Shown: one piece after another, positions 1-9,108 of the stretch
Layout: every line of letters starts with the position of its first letter
Numbering within the stretch: position 1 is the stretch's first letter
DNA from: Mycolicibacterium sp. GF69
GTDB lineage: Bacteria > Actinomycetota > Actinomycetes > Mycobacteriales > Mycobacteriaceae
Direction of reading: 5' to 3'
Length of the DNA: 64,000 nucleotides
Assembly: GCF_003284965.1 (NCBI RefSeq)
Contig: NZ_QMEW01000011.1
Coordinates: 62,001-126,000, forward strand
Program-made: the position numbers and the translations under genes
Notes under the pieces: model-generated
The model's input: only the letters and a program-made list of their open reading frames with translations
The model's database searches: none
Told to the model about the DNA's origin: nothing

Positions 1-668
1 GCAGCGCCAAATCCGGCAAGAGTGAACTGGTCGGCTCGTTCTACGACAGCCTCACCCGCCGGTTCCCCGGCGGGGTGGACCAGGCCGCGGTGATCTTCAT
101 CGACCCGCGCCGGCGCCACCTGGGCAAGATTCGTGACAACAATCTGTTCGCTTACGTCACCAACGAAGACGAACTGATCGCCGCGGTGTCCAAGCTCTGG
201 GAGCGCTACGACATCTCGGGGCGCGAGCTGCCACCGAACATCGACGCCGAGACGCGGGCCGCCCGGTCATGGTGGAGCGGGCCGGAGATCTTCGTGATCG
301 CCGACGACTACCACCTGTTCGCCAACACCCGGAACCTCGCCGAGACGCCGAAGATCTTCAAGATGCTGCCCCAGGTAGAAAACGAGCCGCTGGCTCAAGG
401 CTGGCACTTCGTGATCGCACGAGCGGCCGAGGAGTTCTTCATGGGAGTCAACCGGGACCCCATCCTGAAGCGACTGATCAACGACGCCGCCCCGACCGTG
501 ATGCTCTCCGGCCAGAAGTTCGACGGCCAGATCGGCGAGCACAAGTTCGAGAACTTCGGCATCCCCGGCCGAGCCCGCTACCTAGAGACCGCCTTAGCGC
601 GCAAGGGGCGCATTCAAAGCGCCTGGTCGGGAATCCGCTACAGCGACGACGACAACCTGGGGGATTGA
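1..668 (+). CDS. eccC: EccC, C-terminal ATPase domain (5' truncated)
   Basis: This is the last part of the FtsK/SpoIIIE-type ATPase EccC, the membrane-anchored motor that recognises substrates of a type VII secretion system. The frame is open from base 3 and begins in a Walker A loop (SAKSGKS), so only the final ATPase domain, about 221 residues, is inside the window. A Walker B-like stretch (IFVIADDYHLF) follows near residue 95. The upstream part lies outside the window. PE, PPE, Esx and espG genes follow directly, the normal order in ESX loci. The family assignment is firm; which ESX class it belongs to cannot be read here, although the organisation with an EspI-like gene resembles plasmid-borne ESX loci. 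Confidence 0.9.
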   Translation, partial: SAKSGKSELVGSFYDSLTRRFPGGVDQAAVIFIDPRRRHLGKIRDNNLFAYVTNEDELIAAVSKLWERYDISGRELPPNIDAETRAARSWWSGPEIFVIADDYHLFANTRNLAETPKIFKMLPQVENEPLAQGWHFVIARAAEEFFMGVNRDPILKRLINDAAPTVMLSGQKFDGQIGEHKFENFGIPGRARYLETALARKGRIQSAWSGIRYSDDDNLGD

Positions 669-731
669 TGCGTCAGCGACCGCAAGCCCCCGAGCAGGAA
701 AAAGTGCGACACCACCCCCCAACGGTGGCGG

Positions 732-788
732 TATGCTGTTGGGGAGATTTACCATCACAGGTAACATTGCCGCGAAAGCACCTTTCGC
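732..788 (+). promoter_or_regulatory. Region before PE gene: possible -10 and small hairpin
   Basis: The 145-base gap between eccC and the PE gene holds a TATGCT box at 732-737 that could be a -10 element. It also holds a 7-base inverted repeat, GCGAAAG/CTTTCGC, at 772-788, about 25 bases before the PE start. It may separate PE/PPE/Esx expression from eccC. No -35 is convincing. Confidence 0.3.
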
Positions 789-813
789 AGCACCGGGGAA
801 GTGAGGTTTGCTA

Positions 814-1110
814 GTGATCACCAATGTTTCGTCACCGGTCATGATGGCCAGCGTGGCTGACGTCGTGAGCAACGCCGCCGCAACCGCCGGCGTCATCGAC
901 GGAGGGGCGCCCGTCATCATGGCGCCCGCGCCCGCAGGCACCGATGAGGCGTCCGCGCTGGCCACCGCCAATACCAGTGCGCATGCAGCCGACCTGCTCG
1001 GCACCGCGCATCTCGGCTTCCTGGAACTGGCGCGGTACGCCGGCACCCTGGCCATCACCGACGCCAGCTACACCACAGTCGACGCAGCCAACAGCACGCA
1101 GTTCCTGTAG
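814..1110 (+). CDS. PE family protein
   Basis: Small (98 residues) PE-type secretion substrate that would pair with the PPE protein encoded next. It is Ala-rich and helical like PE domains, with the typical P/A-T-D-E-x-S-A-L turn in the middle. It ends with a YxxxD secretion signal (YTTVD, residues 86-90), which in PE proteins marks export through the type VII system. The conserved Pro-Glu near the N-terminus is degenerate (SSP). I chose the GTG at 814 because GTGAGG lies seven bases upstream; a TTG at 808 in the same frame is possible. A 107-base gap separates it from the PPE gene. Confidence 0.8.
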   Translation: MITNVSSPVMMASVADVVSNAAATAGVIDGGAPVIMAPAPAGTDEASALATANTSAHAADLLGTAHLGFLELARYAGTLAITDASYTTVDAANSTQFL

Positions 1111-1216
1111 CTGAGGGCCCACACCAAGACCATGACGGCGGGCGTGCAGCTCCGCGGAGAGGGCGCCATGCCCCCTCCCAGGGGCAACGTTGCACCACGA
1201 CGGAGGGGAGAAGACT

Positions 1217-2551
1217 GTGTTTGGACCTCCTGAAGTGATTACCGGACGTCTCATGTCCGGGGCCGGTGCGGCGCCGATGACCGCGGCTTCAGCGGAGTTC
1301 ACCGCCGCGGCGGTCGCCTACGAGATCTCCATCGACCGACTGACCGCCATGAGTGCCTATCTGGCGACGTCCTGGCAGGGCCCGGCTGCGCAGGCCATGC
1401 AGGCCACCCTGTTGCGGTTCATCATCATCTGCCGGCTCCTACAGGCCCAGATCATTACCTCTGGCGCGCGCACCGCCGCTCAGGCCGCGTCCTTCGCCGA
1501 GGCCTACACGACGATGGCGCAGATGGTCGAGATCGTGGAGAACCGGGTCACCACCGCCACCCTGCACGCCACCAACTTCCTCGGGTTCAACACCATCCCC
1601 ATCGGCGTCAAAGAGGGCCAGTACCTCGAAATGTGGATGCGCGACGTCGCCGTGCAGACCAACTACCTCGCCCAGACCGTCGCCAACACCACGTTCGACC
1701 CCTTCGCCAAGCTGCCCCCGCTGTCGACGAACACCAGCTTCCCGTCGGTGGTCAATCAGGCTATCGGCGCGGCCCTGGCAGCCACCGACCGTGTGCGCCT
1801 GCAGGCGGCCAAGGCTCAAAACACCGCCTCGATTCTCAAGAGCAAGCTGGGCATCGGGATGGCCCAGGCCGCCGGGATGGCGCAACGCGCCGCAGACGGC
1901 GCGCAGAAGGCCGAAGCCCAGGCCGCTGTGGCGCGGTTCCGGGAGGGCAACGCGCAGCGCCAGATGGAAAACCAGATGGCCCAGCAGCTGATTCAGCAGA
2001 TCCCGCAGCAGGCGGCCCAGGCCGGCCAGCAAGTCATGCAGGCCCCTCAGCAGGCGATGCAGCAGGCCCAGCAGCTCGGTCAGCAGTTCGGCTCGCAGAT
2101 CAGCAACCTGATGAGTCAGGTGTCGCCCGAGCATCGCCTCGACAACCCCGGTTTCTTCGACACTCAGCCCTCCTCGTCGACGCTGGACCGCCTCGCCGGC
2201 AGCTCGGGCGGAGCTGGGCTGGCCTCCGCGATTCGGGTGCCGAATCTGGGCGGATTGTCCGGTGCCTCAACCGGATTCCGTTTCCCGGGCGGATGGGATG
2301 GCGCCATGCCGGGATCGGCGCCTCCGCAGGCTCCCGCCTCGCCGGGCGGTGCCCCCGCGGCCCGCCCCGGTGGATCGGGCATGCCGATGCACGGTGCGCG
2401 CCGCCGCGATGACGAGAAGCCCGCAATCGTCAAACGGCCTGACACCGAACTTATTCCGATGTGGGGACACACCCACGAGGACGAGGAAACGGTCTCTGCC
2501 GGCGCGCTGGTGGCCGAGCGGGAGACCGATGACAAGAAGGAGGCCAGCTGA
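1217..2551 (+). CDS. PPE family protein
   Basis: PPE-type substrate of 444 residues, the partner of the preceding PE protein. The start is the GTG at 1217: GGAGGGGAG sits seven bases upstream and the protein then opens with FGPPE (residues 2-6), the family hallmark. A WxG motif (WQG, 53-55) follows, as expected in the helical PPE domain. After about residue 230 the chain becomes very Gln/Ala-rich, then Gly/Pro-rich with a charged C-terminus. PE-PPE pairs are bound by EspG in the cytosol, and an espG gene lies 1 kb downstream, so all components are present. Confidence 0.9.
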   Translation: MFGPPEVITGRLMSGAGAAPMTAASAEFTAAAVAYEISIDRLTAMSAYLATSWQGPAAQAMQATLLRFIIICRLLQAQIITSGARTAAQAASFAEAYTTMAQMVEIVENRVTTATLHATNFLGFNTIPIGVKEGQYLEMWMRDVAVQTNYLAQTVANTTFDPFAKLPPLSTNTSFPSVVNQAIGAALAATDRVRLQAAKAQNTASILKSKLGIGMAQAAGMAQRAADGAQKAEAQAAVARFREGNAQRQMENQMAQQLIQQIPQQAAQAGQQVMQAPQQAMQQAQQLGQQFGSQISNLMSQVSPEHRLDNPGFFDTQPSSSTLDRLAGSSGGAGLASAIRVPNLGGLSGASTGFRFPGGWDGAMPGSAPPQAPASPGGAPAARPGGSGMPMHGARRRDDEKPAIVKRPDTELIPMWGHTHEDEETVSAGALVAERETDDKKEAS

Positions 2552-2665
2552 TGGCCGGCCTCCTCACACACTTGCGCTCAAGGCTGTTCGGAGCGCGGCG
2601 CGCCACGGTGGCGTGTGAGTCCAGGAATGGCAGTTCCACCACCACCTACAGAAATGGAGATCCTC

Positions 2666-2995
2666 ATGTCCGGTAGTGGCTCACCGTTCAGCATGGACAT
2701 GGCCGTTCAGGCCGCCCAGACAGCCAGCTTCCAGGGGCTCGTCGACTCGGCTCAGGCGAACAACAAGCAGATGATGGCCGTCGCCGACAGTGCTCAGGGC
2801 GCCAACCGCGGCCAGATGTCGGCGTCGTTCCAGACCTGGATTGCCGACGTTCACCAGACCGCGGTCACCAACAACCAGGTGCTCGACTCGATCCGCGAGG
2901 CGCTGCAGTTCGGTATCGGCTCCACCGACGCCCAGGAAGCGTCCGCTGCGGGCGACTTCCAGCAGATCACCGGCGTCGTCAACCCGTTCCACTGA
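2666..2995 (+). CDS. Esx/WXG100-like protein (first of pair)
   Basis: Small helical WXG100-type protein of 109 residues, the first of a tandem Esx pair that would form a secreted heterodimer. It contains a W-I-A turn (TWIADV) where canonical family members have W-x-G. The start at 2666 is preceded by GGAG eight bases upstream; an upstream in-frame extension to 2615 has no ribosome-binding site and a non-helical Pro-rich sequence, so I rejected it. It lies 114 bases after the PPE gene and 47 bases before its partner. Confidence 0.8.
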   Translation: MSGSGSPFSMDMAVQAAQTASFQGLVDSAQANNKQMMAVADSAQGANRGQMSASFQTWIADVHQTAVTNNQVLDSIREALQFGIGSTDAQEASAAGDFQQITGVVNPFH

Positions 2996-3042
2996 TCGTC
3001 CTCTGCCAGCCTGAAAACCACTGAACCTCAAGGAGATACGAA

Positions 3043-3345
3043 ATGCCTGCAGGAAGTCCTGACGACGTTTACTACAACTATCCGCTGATGGAGTCCATCG
3101 CGATGCAGATCCAGCAGTGCGGTACCACCGCCCAGGGTCTGCTCGACGCCGGGATCGCCAACAAGCAGACCCTGCTGGGGAGCTTCACCGGTGACACCGC
3201 CATGGTGTTCGAGGAGAGCTTCACCAAGTTCCAGCACGTCTGCCAGGACACCATCGAGGTCACCAGCCGCGGCGGCGTCGCCTACAGCCGCGGCGCGTCG
3301 GAGATGGGAACCAACGAGATGAACATGAGCAAGCAGTTTCCCTGA
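3043..3345 (+). CDS. Esx/WXG100-like protein (second of pair)
   Basis: Second small Esx-like protein (100 residues), probably the heterodimer partner of the protein just upstream. The W-x-G turn is replaced by F-T-G (FTGDT). The helices on either side are of normal length and the N-terminal region has the spacing typical of EsxA-like subunits. AAGGAG precedes the ATG. A strong terminator at 3369-3411 closes this substrate cluster, separating it from espG. Confidence 0.8.
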   Translation: MPAGSPDDVYYNYPLMESIAMQIQQCGTTAQGLLDAGIANKQTLLGSFTGDTAMVFEESFTKFQHVCQDTIEVTSRGGVAYSRGASEMGTNEMNMSKQFP

Positions 3346-3368
3346 TCGGTCTGGCTTCGCGCTTTCGG

Positions 3369-3411
3369 TAGGGCGCCTCGATTCCACCCCATGAGTGGAC
3401 GAGGCGCCCTA
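3369..3411 (+). terminator. Strong hairpin terminator after the Esx pair
   Basis: Perfect 12-base inverted repeat TAGGGCGCCTCG/CGAGGCGCCCTA with an additional inner TCCAC/GTGGA stem. It lies 24 bases after the second Esx gene. A typical GC-rich mycobacterial terminator, although no long T run follows. Confidence 0.8.
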
Positions 3412-3491
3412 CTGCGTCTTCAGGAGTCGTGCGATTCCTTGGTAGTCATGAAAAGTGCTGTCCGACAGGCAAAATAGGCGCTATCGGCCGG

Positions 3492-3505
3492 TAGCATCGG
3501 CGGTT
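3492..3505 (+). promoter_or_regulatory. -10 box for a leaderless espG transcript
   Basis: TAGCAT at 3492-3497 is followed by eight bases and then the espG ATG, with no ribosome-binding site. This is the arrangement of leaderless mycobacterial messages, in which the start codon is at or next to +1. Confidence 0.45.
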
Positions 3506-4360
3506 ATGGCACGCGACATCTTGGCCGCAGCGCACCTGAGTGTGGATTCTGCGTTGTTCATCAAACGGCTGATGGACATCGACAGCTTGCCGCCGGTGCT
3601 GGCGCTGATGAACAACGTCTACTACCCCGAAGACCAGGCGCGCGTCGACGACGAAACCGTTCCCCTGCTGGTGAACTCGGGGCTGATCGACCTCGACGCC
3701 AACGTCGACCTCACCTTGGCGTCCTGGATGCGGGTGCTGGAACGCCCCGACATCGAGGTCACACTGCGGGGGATGCAAGACGACCGCATGCGGCGTGCCG
3801 TTGTCGCTCGCCGCGGCGACACCCACGTCATGGCGCTGCGCCGCAACGACGAACTGGTCCTGCAAGCGGTGTGGTCGACCACGAACTCTCTCGACGACGT
3901 GGTGTCCACCCCGATCTGGTCGGCGATGCGGGAGTCCGCTGAAGTCCTGGCGCCCGAGCCGGCGCAGTTCGAGCCGGTAACGCTGCCCTTGGATCAAGTC
4001 GCCGAGCTGTCGGCGTCATCGACCCCCGGAGACATGCTGCGCACGCTGCGCGGGGAACTCGGCGTCGACGTGCAGACCGCCAAGATCCTCAACGAAGTGT
4101 CTGCCTATACCGGGCAGCGCTGCGAGATCGTCATGCGCGAGAACCGCGGTATCCAGACCGTGGACACGAAAGCTGCGGTGGGCGTGGCCGACACCTCGTT
4201 CGGGCGGGTGGTGTCCGCGGTGGGCGGACATGGCTCACGTTCCCGCCTGTGGGTGACTTTCGGTCCCGGGACCTACGCCCGATTCCGGGCGGCCATGGCT
4301 GATCTGGTGCAGCTGACCCCCAGCCGGGACTGGTTCGCTGCCCGCGGTGACCAAAGGTGA
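3506..4360 (+). CDS. espG: EspG, PE/PPE chaperone
   Basis: Cytosolic chaperone of 284 residues that binds the tip of the PPE protein in PE-PPE dimers and hands them to the ESX machine. The C-terminal half has the family pattern: GQRCEIV, then a D-T-x-x-G-R segment (ADTSFGR), then a W-x-T-F-G-P-G-T segment before the terminal helix. The start at 3506 (MARDIL) fits the family N-terminus and lies just after a -10 box. It is isolated from the substrate genes by a terminator and from the next gene by 183 bases, so it probably has its own promoter. Confidence 0.85.
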   Translation: MARDILAAAHLSVDSALFIKRLMDIDSLPPVLALMNNVYYPEDQARVDDETVPLLVNSGLIDLDANVDLTLASWMRVLERPDIEVTLRGMQDDRMRRAVVARRGDTHVMALRRNDELVLQAVWSTTNSLDDVVSTPIWSAMRESAEVLAPEPAQFEPVTLPLDQVAELSASSTPGDMLRTLRGELGVDVQTAKILNEVSAYTGQRCEIVMRENRGIQTVDTKAAVGVADTSFGRVVSAVGGHGSRSRLWVTFGPGTYARFRAAMADLVQLTPSRDWFAARGDQR

Positions 4361-4387
4361 TAGGCCGGTGCATCGGTGCTGGAAAAT

Positions 4388-4403
4388 GGGCCCTCTTCGG
4401 CCC
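4388..4403 (+). terminator. Weak hairpin after espG
   Basis: Short stem GGGCC/GGCCC with a CTCTTC loop lies 27 bases downstream of espG. It may attenuate or terminate. A TAGTGT box at 4427-4432 beyond it could start transcription of the EspI-like gene. The rest of this 183-base gap shows nothing clear. Confidence 0.3.
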
Positions 4404-4543
4404 CGAGTTCGACGGAATTCGTGCGCTAGTGTGCTGGTGAACGCTGGGACAATGGCCTCGGGGCAAACCCAAGGCGACAGCAGTCAAGCGACCGGAACAC
4501 TGCCCGGTCACGCCGTCAGATTTTGCGGGGAGAGGTGAGCCGA

Positions 4544-6109
4544 ATGGCCGAAAACGTGGAAACCGGTAACGGCCGGCACTGGTCGGAGCCGGAGAGTTCT
4601 GCAGAGCCTGCGCAGTCCACACCATCAGAACCCGAGGCCAAACCCGATCTGCCCGGGCCCCCGCCCACGACCATCGCGCCCGCAGGCGCCGGGGACTGGG
4701 GCGCCCGGCCCAGCGTCCCGCCGGCACCTCCGGCCGCACCGGCGCCCGCCGGTGACCGCAGCTTCGGCGGCGACGGAGGCTCCACGACGCCCTACCCCAA
4801 GCAGCAGCAGCCCCCGTGGGGCGCGCCGGCGGCCCGTCCGGCCAACGGGTCACCGCAGCAATCCGATCAGCGCTTCACCAACGCCGGCCAGCAGCCGCAG
4901 TGGGGCGCGTCCCCGGGACAACCCTGGGGGCAGCCTTCCACGGCCCCGCAGGGCCAGCACTCGGGCCCGCAGATGGCCCCGCGGCGCCCGCAGCCGCAAG
5001 CGCAGCCCGAGCAGTATCAGCGGCCCGACGTGACTCAGCAGATTCCCGTCACCCCCGACCAGGATCGGGTGCGTCAGGCGGTGCCCGATCGGCAGGCCGC
5101 GACGGGACGTGGCGTCGAAGCAGATCAGTACCGCCGCCCCAGCGCGCCGATCCAGGCGGCCTCGGCCGGTATCCGCCAGGACTTGATCCAGACCGCCAAC
5201 GAGGACCGCGCGCCGGTGGCCAACACCGGCTGGCGCGGGGCGATGAACAAGAGCGGATTCAAGCTCAAGCCCGGCAAGAAGGAAAGCCGCCGCCGGGAGG
5301 TCTACAAGCGCATTCGCGCACCCAAGGACACGATGTACGCCATCACTGTCCTGACCCTCAAGGGCGGGGCCGGGAAGACTACGGTGACCGCGACGCTGGG
5401 GCAGGTGTTCTCCTCGATCCGCGCCGATGGAGTCATCGCCGTCGATGCCGACCCTGATGCCGGAGACCTGCCGCTGCGGACCGCGGTGCACCCGCACAAC
5501 CTGTCGATGATGGAGATGCTCGACACCGAATCCGATGATCTGCGCCAGCACGACCAGGTGCAGCGGTTCCTGTCGACGACCGACACCGACCTGCACGTGC
5601 TGGCCAACGGCTGGCGGCCTGACGGTGAGCGCGTGCTCGTCCCCGAAGACATCCGCGACGTCTACGAGATCGCCTCGCACTACTACAGCATGCTGCTGTG
5701 GGACGGCGATAAAGCACTGAACTCGCATGTGGTGCGCGAGATGCTCGACAAGTCCAATGCCCTTGTGCTGCTTGTGGAAGCGTCAAACCCGGGCGCCTTC
5801 AAGGCCGGCCAGGCCATCGACTGGCTGCGCAACCACGGCTACGAGGGCCTGCTGGCCCGCACGGTGTTGGTGGTCAACGAAACCACGGCCAACACCCGGC
5901 TCGACATGAAGGCGCTGACCACAGTGCTGGCTCGCCAGCAGCTGAAGCTGCATCACATCCCGTTCGATGCGCACCTCGACGAGGGACTCAGCGTCGACCT
6001 GGACAAGCTCAAGAAGAAGACTCGGCACGCCTTCGAGAACCTGGCAGCGATGCTGGCCGACGACTTCTCCGTGCCCCAGCCGCCGGCTCCGGTAGCCGCA
6101 GCGAGCTAA
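4544..6109 (+). CDS. EspI-like MinD-type ATPase of the ESX locus
   Basis: Protein of 521 residues. The first half (about residues 1-220) is disordered and rich in Pro, Gln and Ala. A basic linker follows, then a SIMIBI/MinD-type ATPase domain with a deviant Walker A (KGGAGKTT, near residues 273-280) and a DADPDAGDLP switch segment. This is the architecture of EspI (Rv3876-like) proteins encoded next to eccD in ESX-1-type and plasmid ESX loci, where they are linked to control of secretion. The ATG at 4544 has GGGGAGAGG nine bases upstream; the GTG at 4535 is too close to it. The same strand carries eccD 18 bases later. Confidence 0.75.
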   Translation: MAENVETGNGRHWSEPESSAEPAQSTPSEPEAKPDLPGPPPTTIAPAGAGDWGARPSVPPAPPAAPAPAGDRSFGGDGGSTTPYPKQQQPPWGAPAARPANGSPQQSDQRFTNAGQQPQWGASPGQPWGQPSTAPQGQHSGPQMAPRRPQPQAQPEQYQRPDVTQQIPVTPDQDRVRQAVPDRQAATGRGVEADQYRRPSAPIQAASAGIRQDLIQTANEDRAPVANTGWRGAMNKSGFKLKPGKKESRRREVYKRIRAPKDTMYAITVLTLKGGAGKTTVTATLGQVFSSIRADGVIAVDADPDAGDLPLRTAVHPHNLSMMEMLDTESDDLRQHDQVQRFLSTTDTDLHVLANGWRPDGERVLVPEDIRDVYEIASHYYSMLLWDGDKALNSHVVREMLDKSNALVLLVEASNPGAFKAGQAIDWLRNHGYEGLLARTVLVVNETTANTRLDMKALTTVLARQQLKLHHIPFDAHLDEGLSVDLDKLKKKTRHAFENLAAMLADDFSVPQPPAPVAAAS

Positions 6110-6127
6110 CGCCAAGGGAGGCAACGT

Positions 6128-7687
6128 ATGTCAGTCGTCTTGCCGGTCGAGTCACTGCCCGCCGATCCTGGTAGGCAGCCCGAGACCACGGGCACAGCAG
6201 TCCAAGCGGTCCCCGAGCAGATCCGAGTCGCCATCCACGTCGGCAACTACAACGTCGACACGTCGCTGGCCGCGCACGCGCCGCTGTCGATCGTCATGGA
6301 GGGGCTGGTGCCCTTCCTGGCCGAGACGCTGCGCAACGAAGGGCTCAACGTCGACTTCACCACTACCGGGGTCTACACCCTGGCCGTCGAAGGCGGAATG
6401 CCGTTCGCGCGCACACTGTCTCTGGCAGAGGCCGGCGTTCTCGACGGCGCGCGCCTGCTGCTGCGCGAGGTGCACTCCAACGAGGTCTTCAAACCGATCA
6501 TCGAAGACGGCAGCGACGCCTTGGCCGAATTCAACGCCGTCAAGTTCGCGTCCTTCACCGCCGACACCGCCCGCACCCTCGGGCTGATCGCCATCGTCGG
6601 TGGCGCAGCTTTGACCGCCGCACTGACGATCGCGGCCTGGTGGTCCACCCCGTCGAGCCTCTGGTGGGCGCCACCGGCCGGGGTGCTGACACTGCTGGCG
6701 ATCATCGGCGCCATCGTGGCGTCGCGCCGCTCGATCCGGCAGGTGTCCTACGCCGCCGGCATCGCCGCGGTCCCGCTGGCGTTCTCCCTGGGATGGGTGG
6801 CGGTGCCGGCGTACGAGAACACACCTGGCCACTGGACAGCGGCCAACGTCTTCGCCGCGGCCTTCGCGACCGCAGCGGTATCCCTGATCGTGTTGTGGCT
6901 GACCGGCATTGGCATCAGCGTGCACACCACGGTGGTGACGATGGCGGTGATCGGCGCGGCCGCCGCCGGGGTGCGCACCTACACCGGCTTCGACATGCGC
7001 CAGATCGGCACGGTCGCCGTCGTCGTCGGCATGATCCTGGTAGCCATGGCTCCGGGTCTGGCCCTGTCCCTTGCCGGGGTCAAACCCCCGAGCCTGCCGG
7101 TGCCCGGTGAGGACATCGACCGCACCGAACTCGACGAAGCCGCGATGGTCGTCGAGGTGTTCGACGACGGCAACGATGTGCGCACCGTGGCGCTGTCGGA
7201 GGACGAGGACGCCCAACTCGAACGCCAGTCGCGCGTTGCGAACAAATACCTCACCGGCTTGTTCCTCGCCGCGGTGACCACCATCGTGGCTGGCGCGATC
7301 GTGGCCACCGAGCCTGCGACGCACTACTTCTGGGGTGAAGTCGCGGTCGCCATCCTGTCGATCCTGGTCCTGGTCTTGCGTGGTCGCTCATTGCCCGATC
7401 GGGTCCACGCCGTGACGTTCTTCGTGGGCGCGTTCGTGTTGCTCGTCGGCTTCACCCTCACCGTGATCACCGGGACCTCCACTGCGGTCGCCGAGATCAG
7501 CGTTCTCGGCGGGGTCGCGCTGGTGACGGTCCTGGCCGCGCTGGCCGGGATGATGCTGCCCGGGCGGATCAAGTCACCGATCCCGCTGCGGCGCATCGAG
7601 TATCTGGAGTTCTTCGCGAACTTCGCGGTGGCGATGCTGGCGTTCTGGATTGTCGGCGCCTTCAACTTCTTCCGGAACCTGCTATGA
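6128..7687 (+). CDS. eccD: EccD, ESX membrane channel component
   Basis: Integral membrane protein of 519 residues forming the bulk of the type VII secretion membrane complex. The N-terminal about 110 residues form the cytosolic ubiquitin-like domain. After a linker there are about eleven hydrophobic helices, starting near residue 145 and ending with the final AVAMLAFWIVGAF segment. A charged cytosolic insert (EDIDRTELDE to NKYLTG) lies in the middle of the helix bundle, as in other EccD proteins. GGGAGG precedes the ATG. The last codon overlaps the mycP start by four bases, so translation is coupled. Confidence 0.92.
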   Translation: MSVVLPVESLPADPGRQPETTGTAVQAVPEQIRVAIHVGNYNVDTSLAAHAPLSIVMEGLVPFLAETLRNEGLNVDFTTTGVYTLAVEGGMPFARTLSLAEAGVLDGARLLLREVHSNEVFKPIIEDGSDALAEFNAVKFASFTADTARTLGLIAIVGGAALTAALTIAAWWSTPSSLWWAPPAGVLTLLAIIGAIVASRRSIRQVSYAAGIAAVPLAFSLGWVAVPAYENTPGHWTAANVFAAAFATAAVSLIVLWLTGIGISVHTTVVTMAVIGAAAAGVRTYTGFDMRQIGTVAVVVGMILVAMAPGLALSLAGVKPPSLPVPGEDIDRTELDEAAMVVEVFDDGNDVRTVALSEDEDAQLERQSRVANKYLTGLFLAAVTTIVAGAIVATEPATHYFWGEVAVAILSILVLVLRGRSLPDRVHAVTFFVGAFVLLVGFTLTVITGTSTAVAEISVLGGVALVTVLAALAGMMLPGRIKSPIPLRRIEYLEFFANFAVAMLAFWIVGAFNFFRNLL

Positions 7688-9108
7688 CCGTGCGCCCGAT
7701 GCTGCTGGCGGCGCGGACGGCGGCCGTCCTGACGGCGGTCATCTCGTTGGTCGCGGTCGCGCCGCTGGGAACCGCCGGCGCGGTCACCCCGCCCAACCCG
7801 GATGTTGCCGCCGCCCCGCCGGACGGCCCACCAGGACCCGAAGGGCCCATGCGCAAGAACGGCGCCTGCGTCGTCGGGGGTGTGCTGCCGAACTCCGATC
7901 TGGCCAAGACGCCGCCACCGTTGACCGCACTGCAGATCGAGCAGGCCCATAAGTTCTCCACTGGCGCCGGAGTGATCGTGGCGGTCATCGACACCGGTGT
8001 GCGGCCCCAGCCGCGGCTGCCCGGCATGATCGCCGGCGGCGACTACGTGGACGCGGGCGACGGCTTCGAAGACTGCGAGGGACACGGCACGATCGTGGCA
8101 GGCATCATCGGCGCCGCGCCGGCGCCGACTGATGGCCTGATCGGTGTCGCACCCAACGCCCAGATCCTGGCGATCCGGCAGACGTCGTTGGCGTACATGC
8201 CCGAGAACCAGTCCTCAAATCCCGACGATCCCAACCAATCTCGCACCGCCGGTGACATCCGCACCCTGGCCCGGTCGATCGTGCACGCCGCCAACATGGG
8301 TGCGCGGGTCATCAACATCTCCGTGGTGTCGTGTGTGAAGGTGACCACCCCCATCGACCAGGCGATGCTCGGCGGCGCGCTCAAGTACGCCACCGAGGTC
8401 AAAGACGCACTCGTCGTCGCCGCCGCCGGGAACGTCAACTCCGCGGTCGACAGCGGTGCGGGCAACCAGAACTGCAAGAGCAATCCCGACGCCGATCCGA
8501 CCCGCCCCGACGACCCCCGCAACTGGGGCGGGGTCACCGTGGTGTCCACCCCCTCCTGGTTCGACGACCTGGTGCTCTCGGTCGGGTTCGTCTCGCCTGA
8601 GGGCGCACGCGCCGAGAACACCATGTCCGGGCCGTGGGTCGACGTGGCTGCTCCCGGATCGGGCATCGTGTCGCTGTCGTCGAGCGGCGAAGGTGTGATC
8701 AACGGTGTCCCCGGCGAGGAAGCCGGGCTCGTGCCGATCGCGGGCACGTCGTTCGCGGCGGCCTACGTCTCTGGGACCGCAGCACTGCTGCGCTCACGTT
8801 TCCCGCAGATGTCCGCCCGCGAGGTGGCCACGCGCATCATCACCACCGCCCACGCGCCGGCACGCGGGGTGGACAACGCCGTGGGCCGCGGTCTGATCGA
8901 CCCGGTGGCGGCGCTGACCTACGACATCCCGGTCGACGGGGCCCCGGAGGTGACCGTGCAGGCCGCAGAGCTGTCACTGCCGGCGCCGCCGCCCCCGCCG
9001 GACTCCGCGCCGAAGTGGACCGCGGCGATCGTGATCGGGGCGGTCTCCGCTCTGGTCGTTGCCGTGCTGATCGTCGTCGCCGCGACCGGCGTGCGAAGGA
9101 GGCAGTGA
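7684..9108 (+). CDS. mycP: MycP, mycosin serine protease
   Basis: Membrane-anchored subtilisin-type protease of 474 residues, needed for stability of the ESX membrane complex. A signal peptide (residues 1-33) leads into a Pro-rich propeptide-like stretch. The catalytic triad is visible: Asp103 in VIDTG, His134 in EGHGT and Ser near residue 354 in GTSFAAAY. The oxyanion Asn is in AAAGN. A single C-terminal transmembrane helix (AAIVIGAVSALVVAVLIVV) and a short basic tail anchor it. It overlaps eccD upstream by four bases and eccE downstream by one base, so eccD-mycP-eccE are co-translated. Confidence 0.93.
   Translation: MTVRPMLLAARTAAVLTAVISLVAVAPLGTAGAVTPPNPDVAAAPPDGPPGPEGPMRKNGACVVGGVLPNSDLAKTPPPLTALQIEQAHKFSTGAGVIVAVIDTGVRPQPRLPGMIAGGDYVDAGDGFEDCEGHGTIVAGIIGAAPAPTDGLIGVAPNAQILAIRQTSLAYMPENQSSNPDDPNQSRTAGDIRTLARSIVHAANMGARVINISVVSCVKVTTPIDQAMLGGALKYATEVKDALVVAAAGNVNSAVDSGAGNQNCKSNPDADPTRPDDPRNWGGVTVVSTPSWFDDLVLSVGFVSPEGARAENTMSGPWVDVAAPGSGIVSLSSSGEGVINGVPGEEAGLVPIAGTSFAAAYVSGTAALLRSRFPQMSAREVATRIITTAHAPARGVDNAVGRGLIDPVAALTYDIPVDGAPEVTVQAAELSLPAPPPPPDSAPKWTAAIVIGAVSALVVAVLIVVAATGVRRRQ

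Noticed and set aside
3475..3497. TGTCCGACAGGC near espG as a damage-type promoter
   Set aside because: The purine position is C and no TANNNT follows at eight bases; the -10 at 3492 explains the start better.
4408..4440. GACGGAATT upstream of the EspI-like gene as a seventh copy of the second motif
   Set aside because: The sequence after 13 bases is GCTGGT, not GGTACT.
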